NCBI GenBank assembly: GCA_016719055.1
Contig: JADKAW010000007.1
Coordinates: 124,001 to 188,000, forward strand
DNA from: Candidatus Rhodoferax mariagerensis
Lineage (GTDB): Bacteria; Pseudomonadota; Gammaproteobacteria; Burkholderiales; Burkholderiaceae_C
Reading direction: 5' to 3'
DNA length: 64,000 nucleotides
How positions within the stretch are numbered: the first letter of the stretch is position 1; every line of letters starts with the position of its first letter. Shown piece by piece: positions 46,719-54,887 of the stretch. The translations under genes were made by a program, and so were the position numbers. A model generated the notes under the pieces. It did no database searches and was not told where the DNA came from. It saw only the letters and a list, made by a program, of their open reading frames with translations.

Positions 46719-47642
46719 ATGCCAGCAAGATCAAACCATTTTCAAAAACTTGTCAAAACTATAAACAAGCATTTAGCTCCGGCAGGAGCCAAAATTACAG
46801 AGTCGGCAATGCTTCATGATGCGGAGGCTGAAATTGACAGAGAGATCGATATCCTGGTAGAGAGCACCATCCTCAACTGCAACTTAAAAATTGGAATTGA
46901 GTGCACAGCGGAAAGCGCACCGCTAGAGATTCGCAAGATTGAAAGCTTCAAGGAGAAGCATCGAAAGGTTGGCATCAATCAAACCATCGTTGTTTCAAAA
47001 AACGGATTCTCTGAATCCGCCAAAACATATGCCAAAAAACATAACATAAAACTTCTTACATTCAACTCGGCCAAAAAAGAGAACTGGTTAAAACAATTCG
47101 AATTTCTGCAAGGACTTTCAATTTACGGAGGGCGCTACTTCATACGGGGTGTGTCTGCCACATTGGATCCGAACAAAGTCACCCCAGATTTTTTATTCAA
47201 CCACGAGGTGATAGTTTTCGTCAATGGCGAGGATGTCCCATTGGTAAAGTTCGCTGCTGATTTGTTCGTCTCCTCTGAAGTCAGTAAAAAGGCATTCAAG
47301 GAACTAATGGCGAACGAAAAAACAGGGGGCGGTGACCCGTGGATCGAAGTTGGATTTGAGTTGAATGAAAAGTATGAGTTTAAAGATTCATCCGGCAGAG
47401 TCTCAAAGCCTCAATCAATAGTTGTTGTTATGGGTTACAAGTCAAACTACAGGTCACTCGAAATGCAACAAGTAGCGTACGAAGGGAAGGATATGGTCGT
47501 TGGCGGATTTTTTGACAAAAATAGCAATGCACATGTCGCATTCAATGAAGTCGATGGCAAATTGACTGGCACGTTAGAGGTCAGTGAGAGCTTCCTTCCG
47601 CCAATGCCTAGCGTCAAGCCTACTTCGGAATTGCCGAAGTGA
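46719..47642 (+). CDS. Integron cassette 2 protein, possible PD-(D/E)XK nuclease-like fold
   Basis: 307 residues, AT-rich compared with its surroundings, suggesting recent acquisition. The N-terminal third reads AEIDREIDILVES, then LKIGIECTAESAPLEIRKIESF and QTIVVSKNGFSESAKTYAKK. This order of D, then E-x-x, and a following alpha/beta is like the Mrr-type restriction endonuclease fold, although E-C-T replaces the usual E-x-K. The C-terminal two thirds are beta-rich and not recognised. It starts 31 bases after the attC R' core. It has no attC of its own. Confidence 0.65.
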   Translation: MPARSNHFQKLVKTINKHLAPAGAKITESAMLHDAEAEIDREIDILVESTILNCNLKIGIECTAESAPLEIRKIESFKEKHRKVGINQTIVVSKNGFSESAKTYAKKHNIKLLTFNSAKKENWLKQFEFLQGLSIYGGRYFIRGVSATLDPNKVTPDFLFNHEVIVFVNGEDVPLVKFAADLFVSSEVSKKAFKELMANEKTGGGDPWIEVGFELNEKYEFKDSSGRVSKPQSIVVVMGYKSNYRSLEMQQVAYEGKDMVVGGFFDKNSNAHVAFNEVDGKLTGTLEVSESFLPPMPSVKPTSELPK

Positions 47643-47644
47643 TG

Positions 47645-47985
47645 AGCCCTCTGCGCGAGATCGACAAATGGGTGCGACGGCGGTTACGATGCTACGCATG
47701 GAAACAATGGGGCAGCGCGGGTTACCGCGAGTTAAGGAAACGCGGGGTCAGTGTGCGCGAGGCTTGGAACACAAGCAAGAGCGCGCATGGCCCATGGCGC
47801 CTGAGCAAAACGCCAGCCCTGAATCTGGCACTGCCGCTGAAGTTGTTTCGTCAAATGGGGTTGCCCGAGCTGGCAGCGGCTCGGAGCAAATGAGATTAAC
47901 GAAGTTTCAAGGAACCGCCGGATACGTGACCCGTATGTCCGGTGGTGTGGGAGGGAGGGGCCGTGAGGCTTCTTCCTATCCCGAT
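47645..47985 (+). mobile_element. 3' end of a group II intron (class C): maturase tail plus domains V-VI
   Basis: An 84-codon frame (47639-47893) matches the GIIM maturase C-terminus: WVRRRLRCYAWKQWG, ELRKRGVSVREAWNTSKSAH and GPWRLSKTPALNLALP. It is followed by a domain V-like hairpin at about 47913-47948 (AACCGCCGGATACG ... CGTATGTCCGGTGGT) and an intron 3' end, CCCGAT, at 47985. The 5' part of the intron and the reverse transcriptase are missing. Class C introns are known to insert at attC sites. Confidence 0.88.
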
Positions 47986-48129
47986 TAAAGCTCTAAATCG
48001 GATGATTTGAATGACCGTTGTCTGAAAATTTGGCTGTCGGCTTTGGGTCTAAAGCGGGTGTGCGTTAAAGTGGATCCCGGATTTAAGACAAGAATTTAAG
48101 ATGACCTCAAATCCGGGAAATCCAAGACC

Positions 48130-48429
48130 ATGAGTGAAACCAAGAAACGCAAAGTCCACACTCCGGAGTACAAAGCCAAGGTGGCGTTGGAAGCATTGCG
48201 AAGCGGCAAGACCACCACCCACATTGGCCAGGAATTCGATGTCCACCCGGTGCAGGTCGGGCTGTGGAAGAAATCTCTTCAAGAGCAGGCCAAGACCCTG
48301 TTTGAGGGCAAGAGAGGTCCCAAGCCGGTGGACGCCCAGAGTCAGCCAGAACGCCTGTACAGCGAAATTGGCCGCCTCAAGATGGAGCTCGACTGGCTCA
48401 AAAAAAAGTCCGGGATGAGCCCATCATGA
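48130..48429 (+). CDS. IS3-family transposase OrfA
   Basis: 99 residues. A helix-turn-helix of the transposase_8 type: HTPEYKAKVALEALRSGKTT, then HIGQEFDVHPVQVGLWKKSL and a leucine-zipper-like C-terminus. It provides DNA binding for the IS3 OrfAB transposase. An A8 run at 48400-48407 in the last codons is the usual slippage site for making the fused OrfAB. Confidence 0.93.
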   Translation: MSETKKRKVHTPEYKAKVALEALRSGKTTTHIGQEFDVHPVQVGLWKKSLQEQAKTLFEGKRGPKPVDAQSQPERLYSEIGRLKMELDWLKKKSGMSPS

Positions 48430-49362
48430 TGCGCCAGGACTGGATCGACATGAAAGACAACTTGGTGGCCACCACACGCCAGTGCGAACTCGCTGGTGTC
48501 TCACGGGCGACGATGTACGCCCGTCAAAAAGCGCAAAGCGGTCGACGAAGATGATCTGCGGTTAAGCCGCCTGATCGATGAAGAATACACCCGTCATCCG
48601 TTCTACGGCACCCGGCGCATGGTGGTCGTCATCAGCAAGGCGGTGGGCTACCGGGTCAACCGCAAGCGCCTGCAACGCCTGATGCGCCAGATGGGCCTGC
48701 AAGGCATGGCACCCGGCCCCAATACCAGCCGTGCACACCCACAGCACCCGGTTTACCCGTACCTGCTGCGTGGCCTTGAGATCACCCGACCCAACCAAGT
48801 CTGGAGCACAGACATCACCTACATCCGCCTGGCCAACGGGTTTGTCTACTTGGTGGCAGTGATGGACTGGTACAGCCGCAAGGTACTGAGCTGGCGAATC
48901 AGCAACAGCATGGATGCCAGCTTTTGCATCGACTGCCTGGAGGAGGCGCTGCGCAACTATGGCAAGCCTGACATCTTCAACAGCGACCAAGGCGCGCAGT
49001 TCACCAGCGCCGGCTTCACGGGGGTACTCCAACGCCAGGAGATCAAAATTAGCATGGACGCACGGGGCCGGGCCTTTGACAACATTTTTGTGGAACGGCT
49101 TTGGCGTAACGTCAAGTACGAGGATGTCTACCTCAACGGTTATGCCACGATGGGCGAATTAATGGTTGGACTGAGCAAGTATTTTGTGCTCTACAACACC
49201 GAACGTCCGCATCAGTCACTCGACTACAACACGCCTGATTCGGTGTACGTCAGTGCCAGCGGCGGTGGCGCGCTGATCATCGATAAATTCAAAGAAAGTC
49301 CAAAAACCGAAGACCAAAAACCCGTGTGCACAACGGCCCTGGTTGATCAGCTTGATGGATAA
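48400..49362 (+). pseudogene. IS3-family transposase OrfB, frameshifted
   Basis: The integrase core is intact: D in STDITYIRL, D in NSDQGAQFTS, E in IFVERLWRN. The N-terminal part (MRQDWIDMKDNLVATTRQCE to ATMYARQKAQ) is in the -1 frame expected after slippage at 48400-48407, but it runs into a stop at about 48551. The core is in another frame, opening from about 48525. One extra base near 48530-48545 explains this. Unless that base is a sequence error, this copy cannot make full OrfAB. Confidence 0.85.
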
Positions 49363-49607
49363 GCAGGGGGTCGGCATGGATATGTGGACAAGCTTGCAAA
49401 ACGCCCAGCTTGACCACATACCCACACCTCCCACCCGTGCGCTTACCCACAAGAGTTCCGCCTTCGGCCTGACGCGCTTCGCTTGCCAAACAGCCTTTAA
49501 AAAATGAATTCAAAAATACCAAATACCAAGCCAGAGGACTTGGGGTTTGGCCAAAACCGGGGCAACGCCGTCCAGTTGTATATGAAAACGGGGATTGCTT
49601 AAATTAA

Positions 49608-49615
49608 CTGAAAAA
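49608..49615 (+). repeat. Target-site duplication, left copy (CTGAAAAA)
   Basis: The 8 bases directly left of the IS66 terminal repeat. They match 51174-51181 exactly. IS66-family elements make 8-bp duplications. Confidence 0.85.
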
Positions 49616-51173
49616 GTAACTACTCAGCCCCCAATGAAGTCCAGTCGTCAATTGCTATGAAATTGAGAGCGATAATCGGGCCTGATGCAAAACTTACCCG
49701 ATCTCGCAAAGCTCAGCCATGTGCAAAAGGACGATTTGATCCGTGCGCTGTGGCCATTGCAGAGCCAAGTACGAGAACTCGTGACGCAGATGGCTGTGCT
49801 GCAGGAGCGCATCAATCAGCTCGAAGGCCGTCTTGCGCTCAACAGCAAAACTCCAGCAAGCCGCCATCAAGCGACGGACTGAACAAACCCGCACCAAAGT
49901 CCTTGCGTGTTGCGGGTCGCAACCCAACAGGTGGGCAGGATGGTCATCCAGGGCGTACCTGAGGCAGGTCACTGAGCCCGACAAAATCATTACCCACAAC
50001 GTACCCGACAACTGCCCAGCGTGTCACGGCAAGCTCGCTTTTGCGTACGTCGCAGAAACACGTCAAGTCTTTGATTTGCCTGTTCTGCAGTGTGAGGTGA
50101 CTGAGCACCGCGTCATGCAAGCCATCTGCGCTTGTGGGCATGTGCACACCGCAGAATTTCCAGCCGATGTAGCCGCGCGCGTGCAATACGGCCCACGGGC
50201 GCAGGCGGCCATGGTGCACCTTAACCTTAATCACGCTGTTCCGTAGAGCGCACGGCTGCGCTGATGAAAGACCTCTTTGACTTACCCGTGAGCCAAGCAA
50301 CGGTTATCAAGGCAGGCCAGATGGGCGCAAACCTCTTGAAGCCCAGCGTTGAAGACATCGGCCAAGCTGTGGTCAAAGCAGAGGTGGCACATGCCGATGA
50401 GCGGCCTGGGGCTGCCAAGACGCTGCACTGGCTGCATGTATTGGCCACCGAGACACTGACCTGATGGGTTGCCACCCCAAGCGTGGCGGTGAAGCGTTTG
50501 AATCTCTGGCCCGCTACAGCTTTTCAAAGGCGTGTTGTGCACGACGGCTGGATACCCTACAAGGCCTTGGAGTGCCAGCACGCCCTGTGCAACCAACACC
50601 ACTTGCGCGAGTTGACTTACCTCCATGAAGAGCAAGGACAAGCTTGGGCAGGCGACATGATTGAGTTGCTCTCGCACGCCAATCACTTGGACAATCGCAA
50701 TTGTGCTGATGACAAAACGCCCCGCTACGCCAGCGTGAAGTATCAGCCAAGTAGCTGATCTGCGCGACTTGTATGACGCAATTCTGGCGCAAGCTCAGAC
50801 AGAAAACCCCATTGAGCCCGCCACTGGCAAACGCGGCAGACCCAAGCAAAGCAAGGCCACCAATTTGATCGGCCGACTGCGTAATTACAGCGATGATGTT
50901 TGGCGCTTCATGACGCAGCCCAACGTACCGTTCACCAACAACCTTGCTGAACAGACCGTGCGTATGCCTAAGGTCAAGCAAAAGGTCTCGGGCTGCTTTC
51001 GGAACACCGCAAGGTGCCAAGGACTACTGCGTCATCCGCTCCTATTGCGCCACCATGCACAAGCAAGGGGCCAACATCTTTGAGTCCCTCGTCGCTGCCT
51101 TCAAGGGTGCACCCCCTCAGCCAAGCTTCGCCTGAATCCGATCTACCTGCCTAAAATTGGCCTGAGTAGATAC
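49616..51173 (+). mobile_element. IS66-family (ISBst12-like) element, decayed
   Basis: Left end GTAACTACTCAGCCCCC at 49616; right end GGCCTGAGTAGATAC at 51159-51173, inverted. The element is 1558 bp with one tnpC-type gene and no tnpA or tnpB, as in the ISBst12 subgroup. Perfect 8-bp duplications flank it, so the ends are original. The transposase is broken in several places. Confidence 0.85.
49685..51135 (+). pseudogene. IS66-family transposase TnpC, multiple frameshifts
   Basis: Pieces in order: N-terminal coil (HVQKDDLIRALWPLQSQVRE), SSKPPSSDGLNKP in a second frame, a zinc-binding domain (PDNCPACHGKLAF, CACGHVHTAEFP) in a third, then the DDE core split over HADERPG, VHDGW and NNLAEQTVRMPK, and a C-terminus GANIFESLVAAF. 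At least five breaks occur, the first a missing A at about 49848-49851. Not functional. Confidence 0.9.
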
Positions 51174-51181
51174 CTGAAAAA
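51174..51181 (+). repeat. Target-site duplication, right copy (CTGAAAAA)
   Basis: Exact match of 49608-49615, directly right of the IS66 end. It lies inside the right flank of the IS3 element, which shows that IS66 inserted into IS3. Confidence 0.85.
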
Positions 51182-51208
51182 TTGTCTTGACACTTGGGTC
51201 CACTTTAC

Positions 51209-51692
51209 GTTTCAGACATTGACATAGACTTGGCATAGTGCAAAATCAATGTGTTTACGACTTTAGGATGCCATGTTGTTAAATCGAAACACCGCTACAC
51301 AGCATGAAACCTCACTGCCTGTTTACGACATTAATTGCGCAGAACAGAAATCAAAAAACCCGTGTCGGACTACATCCGAGAGTTGGATGTGAAGGCCGGG
51401 CATGCCGACTGGCCTTTGTACACGTCGGTATTTTGCACGTGCCGCACTGGGCACGCCAAGGAGCGGATCAACGACGATCAGCGTTTTAACTGAGAGGAAA
51501 GCTTCAACATGACTTTAACCAACGTCCTCGCCACAAATTCTGGTGGTGAATTTGCCACGCCGGGCGGCTGATTGTGGGTTTTACGCGGATTGAGGGCGAT
51601 TCCAGGATGCGATACTTGGGCTCATGCGATTGAATCTCCTATCCGTTTTCTGTGACGTGAGAACTTCGAGGTTTCTTTATTGTGCTGCCCTT
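51209..51692. other. Gap right of the nested insertion sequences
   Basis: A frame ending at 51488-51490 with GHADWPLYTSV and TGHAKERINDDQR looks like the tail of a decayed coding region but is not recognised. A second short frame begins ATG 51510 and stops at once. The promoter of the exported-protein gene should lie at the right end. Confidence 0.4.
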
Positions 51693-52208
51693 ATGAAGGC
51701 ATTTCCCCGGTTTTTCACCCACTTGGCCGCTGCAGGTGCGCTGGCCATCTGCTCAGGTGGCAGCCTGGCGCAGACTGCGGCTGCGCTCGCAGCACCTGCC
51801 AGGCTGTCGCTGCAGGCCAAACTGTTTTTCAGCAAATCCGCCAGCCTGTCAGCCGACGTACTGGCACCCGGGGGGCCTGAGCTGCTGAATGTGGTGGCGC
51901 TTGACGATCCGTCCACCGCCACACTGGTGTTGGTGGCCGTGGCCTTGCCGCGTGGGCTGTCGTTGCCGTCTGATTCGCGGGTTCGCCTGGTAGCGCTCGA
52001 ATCTGCGAAAGGGCGTGCGCCCGCCAAGCGCCTGCTGGACAGCACGATCCCGCTGGGCGTGGTGGGCACGGGCGGCATAACACACCTTGGTTTCTGGTTG
52101 CCCGCCACCGGATGCAGGCAGGTACAGCTGCGCGCCACGCTCACGGTGGCACGCCAGGCTGGAGCGCAGTCTGCTCAATCACTGATTCCATTTGCCTGTG
52201 GCGAATAG
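51693..52208 (+). CDS. Exported protein of unknown function
   Basis: 171 residues from ATG 51693. A signal peptide (AFPRFFTHLAAAGALAICSG, cut near SLAQT) is followed by an Ala/Leu/Val-rich beta-strand domain with two Cys, probably disulfide-linked (TGCRQVQLR and FACGE). I do not recognise the family. It lies 45 bases before a peptidoglycan peptidase lacking a signal peptide. A periplasmic immunity role against that peptidase is possible but only inferred. Confidence 0.7.
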   Translation: MKAFPRFFTHLAAAGALAICSGGSLAQTAAALAAPARLSLQAKLFFSKSASLSADVLAPGGPELLNVVALDDPSTATLVLVAVALPRGLSLPSDSRVRLVALESAKGRAPAKRLLDSTIPLGVVGTGGITHLGFWLPATGCRQVQLRATLTVARQAGAQSAQSLIPFACGE

Positions 52209-52253
52209 GGTGCGACCGAGGTTTTGTTTCAACCAACCTGACAAGGAGCTTTT

Positions 52254-53375
52254 ATGCAGTTGATCACCGGTGCAGTGGGGCAGGGCGCGGCCAATGCGGC
52301 GCACGACGTGGCGCTGGTGCAGGCCATACTGCTCAAAACAACCCGTGCAGCCACCGCCACCTGCGCAGCGGCCCCTTACCTGGCCAGCTACGACGGGGTT
52401 TACGGTCCCGCCACACTGGCAGCCATTCAGGCCTTTCAAGCCGATCACGTGTTTGTCAACACCACCACTCAGCAGTGTGTGCCCAACCCCAACGCGACCG
52501 CAGGGCAGGTTTTGCCCAACGACGCAACCTGGACGCAACTGCTGGCCCGGGTTCCGGCTGCATTTGCCGAACTGCGGGTGTTGCCCGGTGGCAAGCGGGT
52601 GTATCTGCAAGCCACGGCCGCGCAGTTGCAGACCAGGATCATGGAGTTGGTTGCGATGACCTTCGCACCAGTTTTTCGCGTCAAAGTGCGCGCCTGTATT
52701 GACCAGATGCATGCCCAGCACGGCATCGCGGTGGGTGTGTGCCCGCAGGGCGATCGGCGCACTTTTGCTGCCCAATACGCTCTGCTGCTGCAAGTGCCCA
52801 GCGTGACCAATGCTGGGCCTGGCGAGAGTAACCACAACTTTGGCATGGCCACCGACATAGGCTTCAAAGACCTGGCCTGGCTGCAAGCCAACGGTACGGT
52901 GGACAACAACGAAACCTGGTGGCTGCACCATCTGAACGCCAACAACATGGCCCAAGCCAACCTGTTTTGGGAAGCGCTGCGCACCGTGGGCACCGGCTGT
53001 CTCGTGGGTGCATTTCGCGGCCCAGTGCATGACCGACCACATCTGCAGAACTGGAACGACGCGACGGTTTCCACGCCAGCCCGTCTGGCCGCGCATCTGC
53101 AGGCATCGGGCACCATGCAGTGGTCACATTCCGGCGGCGTGTATCGGTGCAACCTGGGCATGGGCACGTCGAAATACCCCGTGGGCACGGCAGCGCAAAT
53201 CTGGAACCTGCAAGCCACCGTGACAGTTGCCAACATCATCCAAGCCCGAGCCGAGAAGCCCATGCCACCAGGCTCGCCACCCGTCACTGCCGCCACTGTG
53301 ACCGCTATGCGCCAGGCGCTGCGCGCTCAGTTTGATCTGGCCGACACGAACTGGCAGAACTGGACGGCAAGCTGA
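52254..53375 (+). CDS. Peptidoglycan-binding, M15-type peptidase protein
   Basis: 373 residues, with AAGGAGC before ATG 52254. Residues about 15-65 form a PG_binding_1-like domain (VALVQAILL, YDGVYGPATLAAIQAFQADH). Residues about 150-265 are M15/VanY-like, with SNHNFGMATDIGF supplying the H and D zinc ligands and HDRPHLQNW a later His. It would cleave peptide stems of peptidoglycan. No signal peptide is present, so export would need a specialised route such as type VI secretion, or it is a phage-type endolysin. Confidence 0.82.
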   Translation: MQLITGAVGQGAANAAHDVALVQAILLKTTRAATATCAAAPYLASYDGVYGPATLAAIQAFQADHVFVNTTTQQCVPNPNATAGQVLPNDATWTQLLARVPAAFAELRVLPGGKRVYLQATAAQLQTRIMELVAMTFAPVFRVKVRACIDQMHAQHGIAVGVCPQGDRRTFAAQYALLLQVPSVTNAGPGESNHNFGMATDIGFKDLAWLQANGTVDNNETWWLHHLNANNMAQANLFWEALRTVGTGCLVGAFRGPVHDRPHLQNWNDATVSTPARLAAHLQASGTMQWSHSGGVYRCNLGMGTSKYPVGTAAQIWNLQATVTVANIIQARAEKPMPPGSPPVTAATVTAMRQALRAQFDLADTNWQNWTAS

Positions 53376-53393
53376 ACTGCTTGATGCTGCTGG

Positions 53394-53909
53394 TCACAAC
53401 ACACCAGACTTCAAGGTTATGCCCCTCCGTGGGCATGATGTCGGCAAAAGTGGGGTTGGCCGCTTTGAGCTTGATTCGCCCAGACCGCTTGACCGGTAGT
53501 CGCGCAGCGGCACAAGGCGTCGCATCCAGCCGTGGCCGTCCTCGACGCCGAAGCGGTCGTAGTCTTCGCTTTCATCCAGAGACCAGTCGATGACCCAGTG
53601 CTCGTCGCTCGTCTTGATGCGTAAGGTGTACTGGGTGGTAAAGGGTTTCAACTCCGACTTCGTGAATGTCTTCAACGGCACGAGCAAGGCCAGTCGTCAA
53701 CTGCACCAACTGGCGGTGTAGACAAAGGCATCGAAGTAACGCCGCATCCAGTCGGACGGATTGGCTTTCAGGCAGCCCCACTCGTAGTGGTTGACGAAAC
53801 CCGCCGGGGTTATCTCGGCGCGCGTGGAGACCGCGCGCAGTTTTGCCATGTCGGAGCGGGTGAGCGGCTGGTCAATGGCCGCGAATTCGTAGTACTGGTA
53901 TTCGCTCAT
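53394..53909 (-). pseudogene. Decayed conserved hypothetical protein, N-terminal part
   Basis: The start MSEYQYYEFAAIDQPLTRSD, then ITPAGFVNHYEWG and RRYFDAFVYTASWCS, is a bacterial protein family of several hundred residues with no known function that I can name. Here an in-frame TGA follows SWCS (53697-53699), the text resumes in the same frame (RLALLVPLKTFTKSELKPF), and the protein breaks off at 53394 after about 170 codons. Truncated and inactive. Confidence 0.7.
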
Positions 53910-53913
53910 GCTT

Positions 53914-54234
53914 GCTTGATCTACACGGACTTAGCCGGACTTCTGCTTGCGCCGCAGTCAGTTGCCTGACAGCGCGGAATGCGGAATCATCGCCCAAGTG
54001 GATGTACAAATGCCCGTGCAGTTCATCCTTGACGATCTCGGCGGGATCGCGCCCGGCCAGTTCGTCGTCTTCGTCAAAGCCGTGCCAGGTGAACTCGATG
54101 CGCTGGCTCTGCCGTTTGTCGAGTTTTCAGTCCATCTGTCCTTGCACCATTCCGAACTGGAAGTTGCCGTTCAGATCCTTCCCGAAGGTTATGTGGCCAG
54201 GCACCTGACTGCACGCGGCCGAGGCTGGCAATGA
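53914..54234 (-). pseudogene. Decayed small hypothetical protein
   Basis: Reverse-strand text NGNFQFGMVQGQMD, stop TGA, then RIEFTWHGFDEDDELAGRD and LHGHLYIHLGDDSAFRA is in one frame. These phrases have the look of a small conserved protein of about 100 residues. The stop in the middle and a frame that runs without stop into the next gene indicate decay. No start codon is evident. Confidence 0.6.
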
Positions 54235-54267
54235 CGTTGCCTTAGCACTCTCCTTTTGGCGATTAAG

Positions 54268-54297
54268 TTGACATTGTCATATTTTTACTATTAAAAT
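54268..54297 (+). promoter_or_regulatory. Promoter with palindromic operator for the QueC-like operon
   Basis: TTGACA at 54268-54273 and TAAAAT at 54292-54297 with an 18-base spacer give a near-consensus sigma-70 promoter. The palindrome TGACA-T-TGTCA (54269-54279) overlaps the -35 box, as expected for a repressor site. The HTH-ImmA protein of the operon is the natural candidate repressor. Confidence 0.6.
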
Positions 54298-54317
54298 CTG
54301 ACAAATGGAGCAAAATC

Positions 54318-54887
54318 ATGAGTGATGGACCGCATAGAAGTCTGCCGATGCGAAAGCCGTGGAGAGAACTGGCCAAGTGCGGAGATCAGGGTACCTACGA
54401 TGCTGAGCAGGTAATCGAGGCTGCTGCGGGTGCGCTTGCCAGCGACTTCAAGAATGAAGTCAAGTGGTCACTCATCGATGCTTTGAAATCGATCTTTACT
54501 GGACGGGACAACTCCTTGGGGCTCCCTGAAATTGCTCTTCAAGAACTTGAAGATGCGAAGGTTTTGGCTGCTGGTTCCGTATTTGGAATGAACGCAGTTG
54601 CATGGAGCATTGAGCTCATCACCGAAGGTAGATTTGGCTTGGATGCTTTTTACGATGCGATTGGCCTTGCGGCCAAGATGCGTGGCTTCGCAAACGTGCG
54701 GTCGGTTGAAGAGCACTATCTTCGGGAGTCAAATCAACGGCGGTCTGAAAACGTAAGCAAGCGACTCCATGCCGCTATTTCCAGCCTTTCAGAAGGCAGA
54801 CTGGGCTCGATGCTCGCGGGCCCTGAATTAGCCAAAACCCAACGCCCCAAAAAGAAGACCCACCTCGACGAAGGAGTGTCCTTGTGA
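54318..54887 (+). CDS. Small helical protein, first gene of the QueC-like operon
   Basis: 189 residues from ATG 54318 with TGGAG seven bases upstream. Not recognised. The N-terminus (MSDGPHRSLPMRKPWRELAK) is polar and Pro/Arg-rich, followed by a helical domain (AAAGALASDFKNEVKWSLID, AWSIELITEGRFGLDAFYDA) and a basic tail (KTQRPKKKTH). Its stop overlaps the next ATG by one base. In Qat and type IV CBASS systems a partner of the QueC-like enzyme is modified at its N-terminus. By position this protein could be the partner; that is inference. Confidence 0.75.
   Translation: MSDGPHRSLPMRKPWRELAKCGDQGTYDAEQVIEAAAGALASDFKNEVKWSLIDALKSIFTGRDNSLGLPEIALQELEDAKVLAAGSVFGMNAVAWSIELITEGRFGLDAFYDAIGLAAKMRGFANVRSVEEHYLRESNQRRSENVSKRLHAAISSLSEGRLGSMLAGPELAKTQRPKKKTHLDEGVSL

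Larger units (their letters stand above)
48064..51208 (+). mobile_element. IS3-family element, interrupted by a nested IS66-family element
   Basis: The left terminal repeat begins GTTAAAGTGGATCC at 48064. The right repeat, GGGTCCACTTTAC at 51196-51208, is its inverted match; about 25 of 35 bases agree when extended. Removing the nested IS66 and one duplicate leaves about 1.57 kb. Left of the right end, 49363-49607 contains no gene. orfA and a frameshifted orfB fill the centre. Terminal bases are approximate. Confidence 0.75.

Noticed and set aside
53697..54070. In-frame TGA codons read as selenocysteine, since mnmH shows selenium use
   Set aside because: Both genes are truncated or lack starts, no SECIS-like hairpin was recognised after either TGA, and the frames run together. 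Decay is simpler.
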